The notes beneath the pieces are model-generated. The model saw nothing but the letters and a program-made list of their open reading frames with translations. It ran no database searches and was not told the origin of the DNA. This document shows positions 24,203 through 36,450 of a stretch of DNA of 64,000 nt, piece after piece. The DNA comes from Imbricaverruca yamaguchii. Taxonomy: Eukaryota > Arthropoda > Thecostraca > Neoverrucidae. Both the position numbers and the translations under genes were made by a program. The stretch is taken from positions 183,501-247,500 of the forward strand of contig JAOTOL010001438.1 in assembly GCA_034440575.1 (NCBI GenBank), given 5' to 3'. The stretch's first letter is position 1. Each line of letters starts with the position of its first letter.

Positions 24203-24934
24203 CAGACTTGTGCTCGACTCAACTTTTTTAAAAAATCTAATCACATGAGACTCAGATTTTGAGATCTGATCCGACTCATGATTCAGAGCAGGTAAAAATA
24301 ATTTCATTCGGCCCAATTCAGAGTTCACAAAAAACGATCCGACTAGCGACTCACACTGACATAAATTTGAATCGATTCAGATCCGACTCAGTGGTATCAG
24401 ACTCATGAGCCGTATGATTCGGTGTGCACTACCCACACATGATATATGTATACATATATATATATATAATGTATATGTATTATTCCCTTATTTAATTGCG
24501 CATAAATATCCTCCGACATAAAAAAAGCTTAACAGTAATACTTAATTGTATTTACCGTCATTTGGTTTCGGCAAATAATCTCAGTATCCCTTTATTCTTT
24601 ACTCGCTGGCAGCTGACAAGTTGGTAATTGTAATGCTAAGCATGACAAGTTATGCTATGTTTTTAATCCCTGCTTTGCGTCATTTGTACCCTACTATTCA
24701 CAAAGATACATGCTTTATATCACTGGTTCATGACTTGCATTTGAGGAAGAAGACTCAAATGACTCATTGTGATTTGAATGATTGACTTATGATTTAACTC
24801 ATAAAAAGAGATGTGATCCAACTCACGACTCAAAATATATTTTATGGAAAATAATCGATTCAGCTCGCGACGCATCGGAAAATGATTGCTTCATGAATCG
24901 ATGATCGATTCAACTCGAGCCGAGCACAAGTCTG
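24203..24934. mobile_element. hAT-like MITE with CAGACTTG termini
   Basis: The ends CAGACTTGTGCTCG and CGAGCACAAGTCTG are perfect inverted repeats. Flanks ctttagag (24195-24202) and cttaagag (24935-24942) are an 8-bp target duplication with one difference. A CAG start with 8-bp duplication fits hAT elements. The interior is full of variants of gactcatgattcag and has no ORF. Confidence 0.75.
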
Positions 24935-25128
24935 CTTAAGAGACATGATAAATCGTTCATATTAATTCATTGGTTATATAAATATATAGGTAGGGAGAAA
25001 AGGTAGTTTTGGTGAGCTCACCACGGGTGTGCGATGGTCCCTCACTAGCGCAAGGGGTTTAAGAGCACCCTGGCGTCCTGCACGTTCCGCCGACCTACAT
25101 ATATAACACATGACACATATTATATATA

Positions 25129-25990
25129 CAGGGGCGTCGCCACCGGGGGGGGGGGGCAGAGGGGGCAATTGCCCCCCTGCCGTGAGACTGGGGGGGGGCG
25201 CCGCCCCCCTGAAATTTGAGGAGGCCCCTAGGACGAAAAGGAGGCCCCCAGGACGAAAACGAAACCCCAGGACGAAAAGGAGGCCCCTACGACGAAAAGA
25301 AGGTACCTCAGGATGAAAAGGAGGCTCCCATGACGAAAAGGAGGCCCTCCAGGACTAAAAGGAGGTCCCCAGGACGAAAAAGAGGCCCTCAGGACGAAAA
25401 AGAGACCCCCAGGACAATAGAAGGTACGTCAGGACGAAAAGGAGGCCTCCAGGAGGAAAAAGAGGCCCTCCAGGACTAAAAGGAGGCCCCCAGGACGAAA
25501 AGGAGGCCACCAGGATGGAAAGGAGGCCCTCCAGGACGAAAAGGAGGCCCTCCAGGACGAAAAGAGGCCCTCCAGGACGAAAAGGAGGCTCCCAAGACGA
25601 AAAAGAGATTATACAGATTAGGGGCCTCCAGGAGGAGGCCCCTAGTTTGTAAAAAGAAGTCACCTAGGAGAGGGTAGGAGGCCCCAGAAATCAAGCGAGT
25701 GCCACAGAGTATTGACACAGAGGCCCCAGAACGAAAAGGCCACCAGGATGAAAAGGAGGTCCCCATGATGAAAAGGAGGCCCCCAGGACGAAAAGGAGGC
25801 CCTCTAGGACGAACAGGAGGCCCTCCAGGACGAAAAGGAGGCCCTCCAGCCCTCAGTTTCCCATTCCCGAACCATACTAAGGGCCTAAAAACAATAGGAG
25901 GCCCTAACACAATGGAGGCCCCTTTTCGGGGAGCAGGAGGCCCCCTTTCGATCTCGCCCCCCCTGGAAGAACTTGGTGGCGACGCCACTG
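25129..25990. mobile_element. hAT-like MITE with CAGGGGCG termini, filled by a minisatellite
   Basis: The left end CAGGGGCGTCGCCACC matches the complement of the right end (GGTGGCGACGCCACTG) with one difference. TATATATA flanks both sides (25121-25128, 25991-25998), an 8-bp duplication. Almost the whole interior is a tandem array. No transposase is present. Confidence 0.8.
25225..25860. repeat. About 20-bp minisatellite inside a MITE
   Basis: About 30 variable copies of a 19-22 bp unit (aggaggcccccaggacgaaa). It is bounded by G-rich tracts (25145-25210) and then the MITE termini. Confidence 0.9.
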
Positions 25991-26475
25991 TATATATAAG
26001 GACCTTTCCGGTGCTCTCGCGATGTTTAACATGATCATGCTATAATGTAGCAACATACTCTAGTGTCCGCTTTATCTTGATACCTATTGGTCAAATAAAC
26101 CATCAGGACGGGTGCAGCGCGAATACAAATATGCATTATTTCTTAATGCTTTCTGGTAAGTATAACAAACTGTATTGGGCACGATTCATTAGGAACAGGT
26201 ATGTACTCATTGCGATGGTAAATGGTCCACAGTTAGCATGTTAAAATAGGCTCATATTCTTTGGTACCTGGTTCCTTGTATACGTAGTCATGGCACACGA
26301 CAAAATTAATTGTGAATTACCTTCATAAATATAGTATTATATGTTACCAACACCTATACCCCCACAGAACATAACGGCACCAGTCGCACACCCAACATCA
26401 TTGGAGATGTTGACGCTTCATTCTTTGCTATTTTTTTAACTGAATAGTGGTTTGAGGGCAAAATACACTTGTTAA

Positions 26476-27134
26476 CACGCGCCATGGAGGGGGGGGGGTG
26501 AAATCCGCCCACCCCTCCGGTTTTTCGTAGATAACTCCAGATGTTACCGGCCGATATACGCCATTGTTTGCGTACATGCTAATAAATTACAGGCGAGTTG
26601 TTTCAAGTAAGAAAAATGAAAATCGACCGAAAACTTTTCGAGTTACGGGTCGCTAAAATCACAAGATTTTCCCAGCGCCAGACCACAAATATCGGCTCTG
26701 ATGCGCTTCCCGAATATTAGCAAAAGGGAAGTGTCCTTAGCAAAACTAGCGACTTGTTTGATGTACATTATCAAGATACATTATCTCAGTCATGTAAAAT
26801 CACTGAGGTCAAGTCAGGTCAATCTGCATTGCATCATTAGTAATGTCCAAAACATCATTAATGCCAATTTTGGAGCATTTAAACACAATCACAGCGATCC
26901 ATAACAATGACAAGCCAAGCCACGCAAAACCAGTTTTTTTCTTCTATTTTGACCTCAATCGACTTTGAAGATATTGACCCAAGGTCAGGAAATTTGCACA
27001 CAAGAGTTCACTATCGTGTCCATCCACATTGTGAATTCCGTTGCTCTAGCCTTCATAGGAGCTGAGATCTTAGGGGCGCGGAATCTGCCCCTCCTCCAGT
27101 GCGCGTTATTTTCAGAGGCCCTCCAGGGCGCGTG
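26476..27134. mobile_element. TTAA-flanked MITE, unrelated family
   Basis: Ends CACGCGCCATGGAGG and the complement of CCTCCAGGGCGCGTG form inverted repeats with one difference. TTAA lies directly outside on both sides (26472-26475, 27135-27138). The interior (659 bp) has no ORF. It shares the TTAA signature with the elements at 11.9 and 13.3 kb but not their sequence. Confidence 0.68.
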
Positions 27135-27138
27135 TTAA

Positions 27139-29605
27139 ACAATTAAGAAGCTATTAGACTGGCAATGCTGGCAATGCCCTCATCCCTTCATCCTCCCACC
27201 CTCCGGAATTGATTAAACGACATCAAGTATTTGGCGCACTACAACTAAAATCGCTACACACGTGTATAAGGTAATTTTCACCCTCCCCGAAAAATTACGC
27301 TCATATTCTTAGTTAGAGCCTCATCAGCAAAAAAAAGCAGGAGGCTGACCGTACACAGCCGTAACCACATGTCGGCTTTCAATATGATTGAAAGCACGAA
27401 ACTGAAACTATAGGTGTCAGTTCCTGAACTATAGCTACTGCAACTTTAGACTGACAGTTCAATTCGGAGATGGTCGAGCAGAGCATGGGGTATCGAACAT
27501 TCCCATCGTGACACAGGGTGCTAAATGCGCACAAAACCCGGCAGTCGGAACCGGACCCACCCCCCTTCGCACAAAAGCAAGCTTTTTCAACGGTGATTAA
27601 TTCAGTCCCGTTTTTTATAATTTCGAATTACCCTTGTGGTAATCGGAAAATAGAAAATTGCTAATTTTCTGTATTTTCACACATTGCAATTGATGTAGTT
27701 TCCGTGACCGCCTAGCCTCAACACGTAAATGCCAGCCTCGATGACGTAGAAGTAGATAACGCCAGACCAGCAGACGTAGAGGTAATAGGCTATAGAAAGG
27801 ACAACAAATTTTCGACCTTTGCCATCTTCGGATCTGGTCAGTGTAAGAAGTAAGATGGGGAAACAAGAGGAGGGCAAACAACCGATTCGCTCGGATCAAT
27901 GCATCACTGGCGTTTGAAAGAAGCGGGTAAAACGCGCAGTGCATCACACCGTCAATTATGACTAATTCGCCGACTCCCCGCCAGGTGGTGCAATAGGTGA
28001 AGAGTGGGCAGCTATCTTGCGCCGACTTATAACTGTCCATTCTCTCGAAAACGTAGGTCGAATTCACATCACCTGCTGGCGGCCCAAGGTACACTGCGGG
28101 TCTCAGTCCCCGCAACTGGAAAGCTAAAAATATACGGCGATATCGAAAACGTTTCTTCTTTACTACATACGTTCCTAGTCTTCTCCACTGAGGTGTTTTT
28201 CGCGGTTCGTGGCATTTGTCGCTTCGAGCCACTACCACGATGCTGCGCCGCTGGCCACGACCGACTGAGCGGCACCGGTTCAGAGCGTACCAAAGTCCGG
28301 GCGGACGTGCTGACGGCAGAAGTGTATATCGGTGCTGAACCACTGATACCGGCGCAGACAGGACGGCCGCCGGTCGCCGTGGTATACCGTGGTGCCACGC
28401 CCAGACGCCGTGGCATCTCAAATCGACTCTCCGCCGTGATGGCGAGACAGCCGGCTAGCCCAACACACATATCACAAGGTACGGGTGTCAGCGCAGAGTG
28501 CCAAACGCCTGCGGGTGGGCACCTACGCGGCGGGACATGATCGGACTACGGCACGATATTACCACCGGAGCGGTCTGCCGGCGGCCACACGGCCCGGTCG
28601 TCCATGTGCTGTGTCCACGTCCATCCATGTCCGTGTGCCGTCACGCTCCCGCCTCACCAGCCGCCGCACCGCCGCCCGGTCTCCCCGAGCGACGTCTGGC
28701 CTCCGCGCGCACAAGTCGTCAAAACAACAATCGAGGTAATAACAATGACTCGCCGGAATGACTGAACATGAGCCACACACGTTCGACCGCGGCTCCACCA
28801 GAAGCTCACACGACCGGCCGTGACCGTAGTGAGGCGAAGAGCGTGTGCAGCCGACGCGACGGCGAAGGAGCGCTGGCCGCAACACCACCAGCCCGGGACT
28901 CGGCCAGTTAGCACACGTGCGGCCGACATCACACTCGAGACAAGCGAGGACGATCACCAGCTAGCCGAAGACGCGGGCAGTCGGGAAATATCACATTCTG
29001 ATCAGTTCCAGGTGTGCGTTGTGACACTGATTCACATATGACACTGTTCACATGCGGGACGCTCAGCATTAGACCGAGTTTGGCACCGACACCTTTACGC
29101 TGGGCACATCCGAATTAATTCGGGCCTTAGAATTCGCACGTCGATAATATTAAGACCGCACCAGCTCACACTCGCTCATACGCTTAGGTTCAACTTGACC
29201 ACACCCTTTGACGCCATGACCTGGGTACAAATTCACACTATCAGCTCACTGTATCGCGACATGCACTGTGTACGGTTTGATCAGATTAGCTCGCCATGCG
29301 CTGAGCGCTCCCTTCCGACGACCGTGACTCGCACACATCAGCTCCGTGGCCACAATCTCACTCGACACAATACACTAACACTTGACTCCTTGTCGACCAG
29401 CAGCTGGCACCTCTGCATCAGCCCAACTCTTCCACGTACGCTTTTGGGAAGTAGCCGATCTGAAAACAGACAAAATCCATCCTCACCCAAACAGAAGTGG
29501 CCCATATTCGTCTACATGCACATCACCGAAGTGGTCAGCATGCTCGACCAAATTGACAGCGTGGCACCACAGACGGTCATTGCACGGACCTCAATTAGGA
29601 CTCAC
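27139..29605. other. No confirmed gene; downstream of last Vav exon found
   Basis: The longest frame is 268 codons on the minus strand (27615-28421); it shows no domain or family resemblance that I can recognise. 28240-28950 is GC-rich. The 3' end of Vav (last SH3 residues and 3' UTR) could be here, but I could not find the expected GLFPxNYV-type sequence. Confidence 0.45.
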
Positions 29606-29783
29606 CCGATCTCCGATCTTGCCCTTCCACCAGCCCTGCGGCTCGCTCTCGCGGGACAGGATCAGCACCTCCTCCCCCACGTTCAGCGACAGCACGTTTG
29701 GGGCGCGGCCGTTGGGCGTGTACTTGAACTTGACGACGGCCCGCTCGTCGTGGTGCCACGGTCTGCCCAGACTCATGTGTAGT
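29606..29783 (-). CDS. Vav exon: C-terminal SH3 (most of it)
   Basis: Acceptor ggcag before 29783 and donor gtgag after 29606; it takes one base to complete a Gly codon and ends in phase 0. It encodes 59 residues. SH3 landmarks are AVVKFKYTP (in place of ALYDY), NVLSLNVGEEVLIL and GWWKGKIGDR, where the paired Trp binds proline ligands. The last strand (normally GLFPxNYV) must be on a further exon that I could not find. A 28-bp minisatellite starts about 10 bp upstream of the acceptor. Confidence 0.92.
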
Positions 29784-29792
29784 CTGCCGACC

Positions 29793-30055
29793 GCAGCGAG
29801 ACGTCACAGGGAGACATGGCGAGACGGCACGTCATACCGGGACACCACAGCGAGACGGCACGTCACAGCGAGACATGGCGAGACGGCACGTCACAGCGAG
29901 ACATGGCGAGACGGCACGTCACAGCGAGACATGGCGAGACGGCACGTCACAGGGAGACATGGCGAGACGGCACGTCACAGCGAGACATGGCGAGACGGCA
30001 CGTCATACCGGGACACCACAGCGAGACGGCATGCAATACCGGGACACATGCATTT
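29793..30055. repeat. 28-bp minisatellite beside SH3 exon acceptor
   Basis: About eight copies of acggcacgtcacagcgag plus acatggcgag, starting as a degenerate unit within about 10 bp of the SH3 exon acceptor. It is entirely intronic. Confidence 0.85.
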
Positions 30056-30154
30056 GTAGATGCTGAAACAGACTGATGAAAATGACAGGAAAAGAAAAGG
30101 GAATAGAGATGGCCCAGAGATCTAGATATGCAGAGGCAGAGCGAGAGCGATAAA

Positions 30155-30210
30155 CAGAGTCAGAGACAGAGAGAGAACGAGAGAGAGAGAGAGAGGGATG
30201 AGGGACAGGA
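30155..30210. repeat. GA-rich simple repeat
   Basis: gagaga-type purine tract in the intron between the SH3 exon and the second SH2 exon. Confidence 0.85.
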
Positions 30211-30281
30211 GGGAGGAAAATAAAGACATGCTCTATAAATAGTTGTCAGTTGAACATGCAACACTGAATAGTTCAACATAC

Positions 30282-30428
30282 CCGGAGAAGTTTTCCGAGA
30301 GACTGTGCTGCTGGTAGAATTGAATGAGCTGGATGATGGAGGTGAATTGTCTGGCCGGACTGAGGCAGTAGCGGGTGACGGCCTCGTCACCCTGGCGGAT
30401 CTTCATGTGGCTCACCTTCTCAGCCGCC
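30282..30428 (-). CDS. Vav exon: SH2 second half
   Basis: Acceptor ccgcag before 30428, donor gtatgt after 30282. One base completes the split Arg codon from the previous exon, 48 codons follow, and two bases carry over to the SH3 exon. It encodes the SH2 C-terminal half: VSHMKIRQGDEAVTRYCLS (central strands, His-x-Lys motif), then SIIQLIQFYQQHSLSENFS (the helix and loop that form the +3 pocket). The spacing matches human Vav SH2. Confidence 0.95.
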
Positions 30429-30479
30429 CTGCGGTCGTCGGCAGTGTGGTCGTCAAACAGCGTACACGAGACATCGCAT

Positions 30480-30990
30480 TGCAGGCACCGCAAACCAGAC
30501 ATTTATACTGGCGACACCGCGGGTGTTAATTTCAGAAAATTATTGGAAGGGGGATGGACACAATACATGAAGGCAATGGTCGGACCAAAATGGATTTAGG
30601 GCACACTCTATAGGGTCCTATGTCAAAAGTTTGAATTATTAGGGGACAGGGAAAAGCCAACATTAAGGGAGCGGGCACTTCCACTCCACCGAAGGTGTAT
30701 GAAATAACAGCCTTGGACGACACCATAAGTCACGCATTTGCACTGGAGATGCCGTAAACTAGGCATTTACACAGGGGGCTTTTAACGGCAAACGAGGCTT
30801 TTACAATGGAGATGCAGTTATCGAAAATCACACAATTACAATGGATATACCAGAAACCAGACATCATCACCACGATAAATCTACATTATCACTCGAGGTA
30901 CGGTACATCACACATTTACACCGGAAATGACGTAGGCCAGACATCTACCTTGGATGTGCAACAGACCACACATTTTCGCTGCTGACGCCA
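30480..30990. repeat. Degenerate about 30-bp tandem repeat
   Basis: Variants of catttacactggagatgc and aaaccagacatttac recur irregularly, an old, diverged minisatellite in the SH2 intron. Confidence 0.6.
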
Positions 30991-32900
30991 TCTTCCACCG
31001 CTTTCACGGACGACTGGCAAGGGGCGCCGATAATTTGTGAAGTACCATCTCAGGCACCGGTGACTTGCGAAGGTAGTAAGCTTGGGAAATGGCAACAATT
31101 CGACCTCGATGCTATTTACAGCACTTCAAAATACCATTGAAAATACATACCCCACATGATATTGACGATGACCAACTGCAAAGGAGGCCTCATATAACAA
31201 ATAACCATTTAGACAAATCAGCAACAACAAAACATCCGCTCGCACTTGCGGAGAGCCGAGCCGGGTCGAGCTGAACCGACGAGTAAGAGACGCACGAGAT
31301 TTCGTCAGTCGCGCCGCTCGGCAGTCTGGTGCATCGGCCGAGCCGGATTACGTCAGCGGGTGACTATGCCGGTGGTTACCCCAGCATCCGGTGTCACCAA
31401 GGTCTGAATACTGGGCGTGTGACTAAGCCGGTGGATACTCAGCGGGTGACTGAGCCGGTGGTTACCCCAGCATCCAGTGTCACCAAGGTCAGAATACTGG
31501 GCGTGGCGGCGTCATGACATGAGCGGCATGACATAGCATGTGCGTGAACATTTTAAACGCGACAAGAAACTCTTTAATACAGCACGCCATCTTCATCCTC
31601 ACTTAAATTATTGATCTATTTATTAACAAAGTGCATGGCATATTACAGGTCAGGCATGTCTTGAATAGCGTGGCGATATTCAAGATATATATATATAAAG
31701 ATACATAGATTATAGCCATACATCGATATATGAGTGCATGTACATAAATGCATGCGCGCGCGTGTGTAGGTTCGGGGACGTGCGTGTTAATCTCTTTCTA
31801 AGAGATGCCAGGCAAACGGGTAATATTTCGATGGGGTGCGCCAGAGCGTGAATTCGAAGGAAGTTTTGAAACCGAACAAACTTAAAGCCTGTGCTGGGCG
31901 ATTGAAGTTGTACCCATAATCAGCACAGTGCGTCCGGTGGCCAAGAGAATCGCGCGAAGCTATTGTCTAATAATGACTCGACTCTGGAAATATCACATTA
32001 CGTTGACAATGAAGGTCATGCACATAGTCAGACATTTCCACCGAGTCGCAAATACCAGTTCCATATATATATGGCGTGCTGTTAGACAATTTATCGCGTT
32101 TTCGGTGAGACGTGGTCATATCGCTAATCCTATCGATGCTGCCCATACTGTACTGCATTTGATGATTATAGGTTTCGCAATGCTAATGAGCGTAATGGAG
32201 TCTTATGGGACTACGATGGGAGGGTATATTTTCATTCTCCCATATATACTCCATGGTCATCACATTTGTCTGTGCTTTACATGCCAGTGGAGGAATATCG
32301 TCTGAAGTTGTACGTAGTGTGTGGTGACACATGGAAGAGATTACTTCTGGGAAAACCATGGTGAAACAATGGTGAAAAACCTGGCCCCATGGTGAAATGG
32401 GACTAGACGCAGTAGCAAGTGCACACCAGGAGAGCCGGACACATCACTCTGGACTTGTTTACTTCCGAGATATCAAGCCATGTAGTCGATGCGCCCTAAA
32501 GCCCTAATAACGAGATATTAAGCCATCCAAAATACTGTCGTCATTCCTAATGCGTCAGGAATTCGCTTAGCGATATTACGCCGATTATGCCGATTCCTAC
32601 AGCCAAGCCCTCGTGCAAGGGTGTCAAGTCTCTCTCACCATGCCGCCAAATGAAAAAGCAAAAAAAGTAAACAAACAAACAAACAAACAAATGGCGTGAG
32701 CGGACTCAGGAACCTGAAAAGGAGAAAATATCGGGCCTGGATCTTTCTCTAGAATCCAGTCGGTGTTTCGTTCCGTTTTCGTCAAGACAAGTGTTAAATT
32801 GGTTGCCATAGATCCATTCTACGATTTTTTCCAGAGAAAATGGTTTCCTGAAAGCGATGGTGCACTTAGGAAAGAGAAAAGGTGGCTCGTCTCCGGTCTT
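30991..32900. other. SH2 intron, no further exon seen
   Basis: It contains a two-copy tandem repeat of about 85 bp (31370-31510, ccccagcatccagtgtcacc), short AT repeats near 31685-31700, a partial mini-SINE at about 32478-32512 and an (acaa)n run near 32670-32690. I see nothing coding. Confidence 0.55.
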
Positions 32901-32919
32901 GAGCTGCCGTTTACCACGG

Positions 32920-35618
32920 CCTGGTGTCGAGAGACACGACACACCACGGCTCGGTGTCGAGAGACACGACACACCATGGCCTGGTGTCGAGAGACACGAC
33001 ACACCACGGCTCGGTGTCGAGAGACACGACACACCATGGCCTGGTGTCGAGAGACACGACGCACCATGGCCTGGTGTCGAGAGACACGACACACCACGGC
33101 CTGGTGTCGAGAGACACGACACACCACGGCTTGGTGTCGAGAGACACGACACACCACGGCTCGGTGTCGAGAGACACGACACACCGCGGCTCGGTGTCGA
33201 GAGACACGACACACCACGGCTCGGTGTCGAGAGACACGACACACCACGGCCTGGTGTCGAGAGACACGACACACCACGGCTCGGTGTCGAGAGACACAAC
33301 ACACCACGGCCTGGTGTCGAGAGACACGACACACCACGGCTCGGTGTCGAGAGACACGACACACCACGGCTCGGTGTCGAGAGACACGACACACCACGGC
33401 TCGGTGTCGAGAGACACGACACACCACGGCTCGGTGTCGAGAGACACGACACACCACGGCCTGGTGTCGAGAGACACGACACACCACGGCTCGGTGTCGA
33501 GAGACACGACACACCACGGCTCGGTGTTGAGAGACACGACACACCACGGCCTGGTGTCGAGAAGAAGCTCGGTGTCGAGAGACACGACACACCACGGCCT
33601 CGGTGTCGAGAGACACGACACACCACGGCCTGGTGTCGAGAGACACGACACACCACGGCTCGGTGTCGAGAGACACGACACACCACGGCCTGGTGTCGAG
33701 AGACACGACACACCACGGCTCGGTGTCGAGAGACACGACACACCACGGCCTGGTGTCGAGAGACACGACACACCACGGCTCGGTGTCGAGAGACACGACA
33801 CACCACGGCTCGGTGTCGAGAGACACGACACACCACGGCTCGGTGTCGAGAGACACGACACACCACGGCTCGGTGTCGAGAGACACGACACACCACGGCT
33901 CGGTGTCGAGAGACACGACACACCACGGCTCGGTGTCGAGAGACACGACACACCACGGCTCGGTGTCGAGAGACACGACACACCACGGCTCGGTGTCGAG
34001 AGACACGACACACCACGGCTCGGTGTCGAGAGACACGACACACCACGGCTCGGTGTCGGAGCACGACACACCAGGCTGGGGCGACACACCACGGCTCGGT
34101 GTCGAGAGACACGACACACCACGGCTCGGTGTCGAGAGACACGACACACCACGGCTCGGTGTCGAGAGACACGACACACCACGGCTCGGTGTCGAGAGAC
34201 ACGACACACCACGGCTCGGTGTCGAGAGACACGACACACCACGGCTCGGTGTCGAGACACACACACGACACACCACGGCTCGGTGTCGAGAGACACGACA
34301 CACCACGGCTCGGTGTCGAGAGACACGACACACCACGGCTCGGTGTCGAGAGACACGACACACCACGGCTCGGTGTCGAGAGACACGACACACCACGGCT
34401 CGGTGTCGAGAGACACGACACACCACGGCTCGGTGTCGAGAGACACGACACACCACGGCTCGGTGTCGAGAGACACGACACACCACGGCTCGGTGTCGAG
34501 AGACACGACACACCACGGCTCGGTGTCGAGAGACGACACACCACGGCTCGGTGTCGAGAGACACGACACACCACGGCTCGGTGTCGAGAGACACGAACTC
34601 ACGGCTCGGTGTCGAGAGACACGACACACCACGGCTCGGTGTCGAGAGACACGACACACCACGGCCTGGTGTCGAGAGACACGACACACCACGGCTCGGT
34701 GTCGAGAGACACGACACACCACGGCTCGGTGTCGAGAGACACGACACACCACGGCTCGGTGTCGAGAGACACGACACACCACGGCTCGGTGTCGAGAGAC
34801 ACGACACACCACGGCTCGGTGTCGAGAGACACGACACACCACGGCCTGGTGTCGAGAGACACGACACACCACGGCTCGGTGTCGAGAGACACGACACACC
34901 ACGGCTCGGTGTCGAGAGACACGACACACCACGGCCTGGTGTCGAGAGACACGACACACCACGGCCTGGTGTCGAGAGGCATGACACACCACGGCCTGGT
35001 GTCGAGAGGACACACCACGGCTCGGTGTCGAGAGACACGACACACTACAGCTCGGTGTCGGGAGACACGACACACCACGGCTCGGTGTCGAGAGACACGA
35101 CACACCACGGCTCGGTGTCGAGAGACACGACACACCACGGCTCGGTGTCGAGAGACACGACACACCACGGCTCGGTGTCGAGAGACACGACACACTACAG
35201 CTCGGTGTCGAGAGACACGACACACCACGGCTCGGTGTCGAGAGACACGACACACCACGGCTCGGTGTCGAGAGACACGACACACCGCGGCTCGGTGTTG
35301 AGAGACACGACACACCACGGCCTGGTGTCGAGAGACACGACACACCACGGCTCGGTGTCGAGAGACACGACACACTACAGCTCGGTGTTGAGAGACACGA
35401 CACGTCACGGCTCGGTGTCCAGAGACACGACACGTCACGGCTCGGTGTCGAGAGACACGACACACCACGGCTCGGTGTCGAGAGACACGACACACCACGG
35501 CCTGGTGTCGAGAGACACGACACACCACGACCTGGTGTCGAGAGACACGACACACCGCGGCTCGGTGTCGAGAGGCACGACACACCACGGCTCGGTGTCG
35601 AGAGACACGACACATCAC
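32920..35618. repeat. Giant 30-bp minisatellite (about 90 copies)
   Basis: The unit is ctcggtgtcgagagacacga plus cacaccacgg, mostly exact, with ctcggt/cctggt variants alternating in blocks. Because 30 is divisible by 3 and the unit lacks stops, several frames are open for 600-1000 codons on both strands; these are not genes. The array runs to within 3 bp of the 5' splice site of the first SH2 exon. Confidence 0.97.
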
Positions 35619-35625
35619 TGCTCAC

Positions 35626-35753
35626 CTCAGACTTAGCACGAACTTGTTGTCCTGCGCCGCCGACACGCGCACCAAGAACGTGCCGGGGGTGCGATGTTCC
35701 AGCACTCTCTCTGCCTCCAGTCGGTCCAACTCGCCCGCCCACCACGGCTGCTC
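35626..35753 (-). CDS. Vav exon: SH2 first half
   Basis: Acceptor acctacag before 35753, donor gtgagc after 35626; 42 codons plus two bases. It encodes QPWWAGELDRLEAERVLE and then GTFLVRVS, where the Arg of FLVR binds the phosphotyrosine phosphate, and NKFVLSL. Human Vav has WYAGPMERAGAESIL and GTFLVRQR here. The acceptor and the first 15-20 exon bases are repeated several times upstream in the intron, while the donor abuts the 30-bp minisatellite. Confidence 0.95.
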
Positions 35754-36095
35754 CTGTAGGTATGGTAAACAGTGACGCCCCCAAGCCACCATCACGATGG
35801 GCGCTGTATGACCAACGCAGTCGATGCGCCCGAAAGCCCAAATAACCAACCAACCGACCACCATCATGGCTGCTCCTGTAGGTATGGTGAACAGTGACGC
35901 CCCTAGCCACCACCACGGCTGCTCCTGTAGGTATGGTGAACAGTGACCACCACCACGGCTGCTCCTATCAACAGGGTGAACAGTGACGCCCCCAAGCCAC
36001 CATCACGGCTGCTCCTGTAGGTATGGTGAACAGTGACACCCCCTTGCCACCACCAAAGTTGGTCCTGTCAGTATGGTGAACAGTGACGCCACAAA
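35754..36095. repeat. Tandem copies of the SH2 exon acceptor
   Basis: Five further copies of a 37-52 bp unit start near 35860, 35906, 35943, 35994 and 36046 (caccacggctgctcctgtag on the plus strand). Each holds the 3' splice site and the first 15-20 bases of the SH2 exon. A mini-SINE separates the first intronic copy from the exon. Confidence 0.88.
35798..35860 (+). mobile_element. Mini-SINE copy within the acceptor repeats
   Basis: GGGCGCTGTATGACC head, GTCGATGCGCCC, then AAATAACCAACCAACC tail. It is flanked by ccaccatcac and ccaccatca from the interrupted repeat unit, consistent with a target-site duplication. Confidence 0.78.
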
Positions 36096-36215
36096 ACACT
36101 GCAAGAGAACAAAGGATGGCAATAAGCCATCTCCACTGCCAATGAATAACACCGTAGGTGACGATGTTGTAGTTAGTTATTAGGATTTTGGGCGCGTCAG
36201 CTGCATACAACGACG

Positions 36216-36450
36216 ATGCAAGACGACGTGTGGGACGACATGTGGGACGACATGTGGGACGACATGTGGGACGACATGTGGGACGACATGTGGGACGACA
36301 TGTGGGACGACGTGGGACGACATGTGGGACGACGTGTGGGACGACGTGTGGGACGACATGTGGGACGACATGTGGGACGACATGTGGGACGACATGTGGG
36401 ACGACATGTGGGACGACATGTGGGACGACATGTGGGACGACATGTGGGAC
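36216..36450. repeat. 12-bp minisatellite
   Basis: About 19 copies of cgacatgtggga in the linker-SH2 intron. Confidence 0.95.

Noticed and set aside
27615..28421. 268-codon minus-strand frame
   Set aside because: No family motif, no codon pattern I can defend, and overlapping frames of similar length on both strands. Kept only as a note.
32706..35916. Open reading frames of 600-1000 codons on both strands
   Set aside because: They are produced by a 30-bp repeat whose length is a multiple of three and which lacks stop codons. They overlap in several frames and cover a real SH2 exon in only one.
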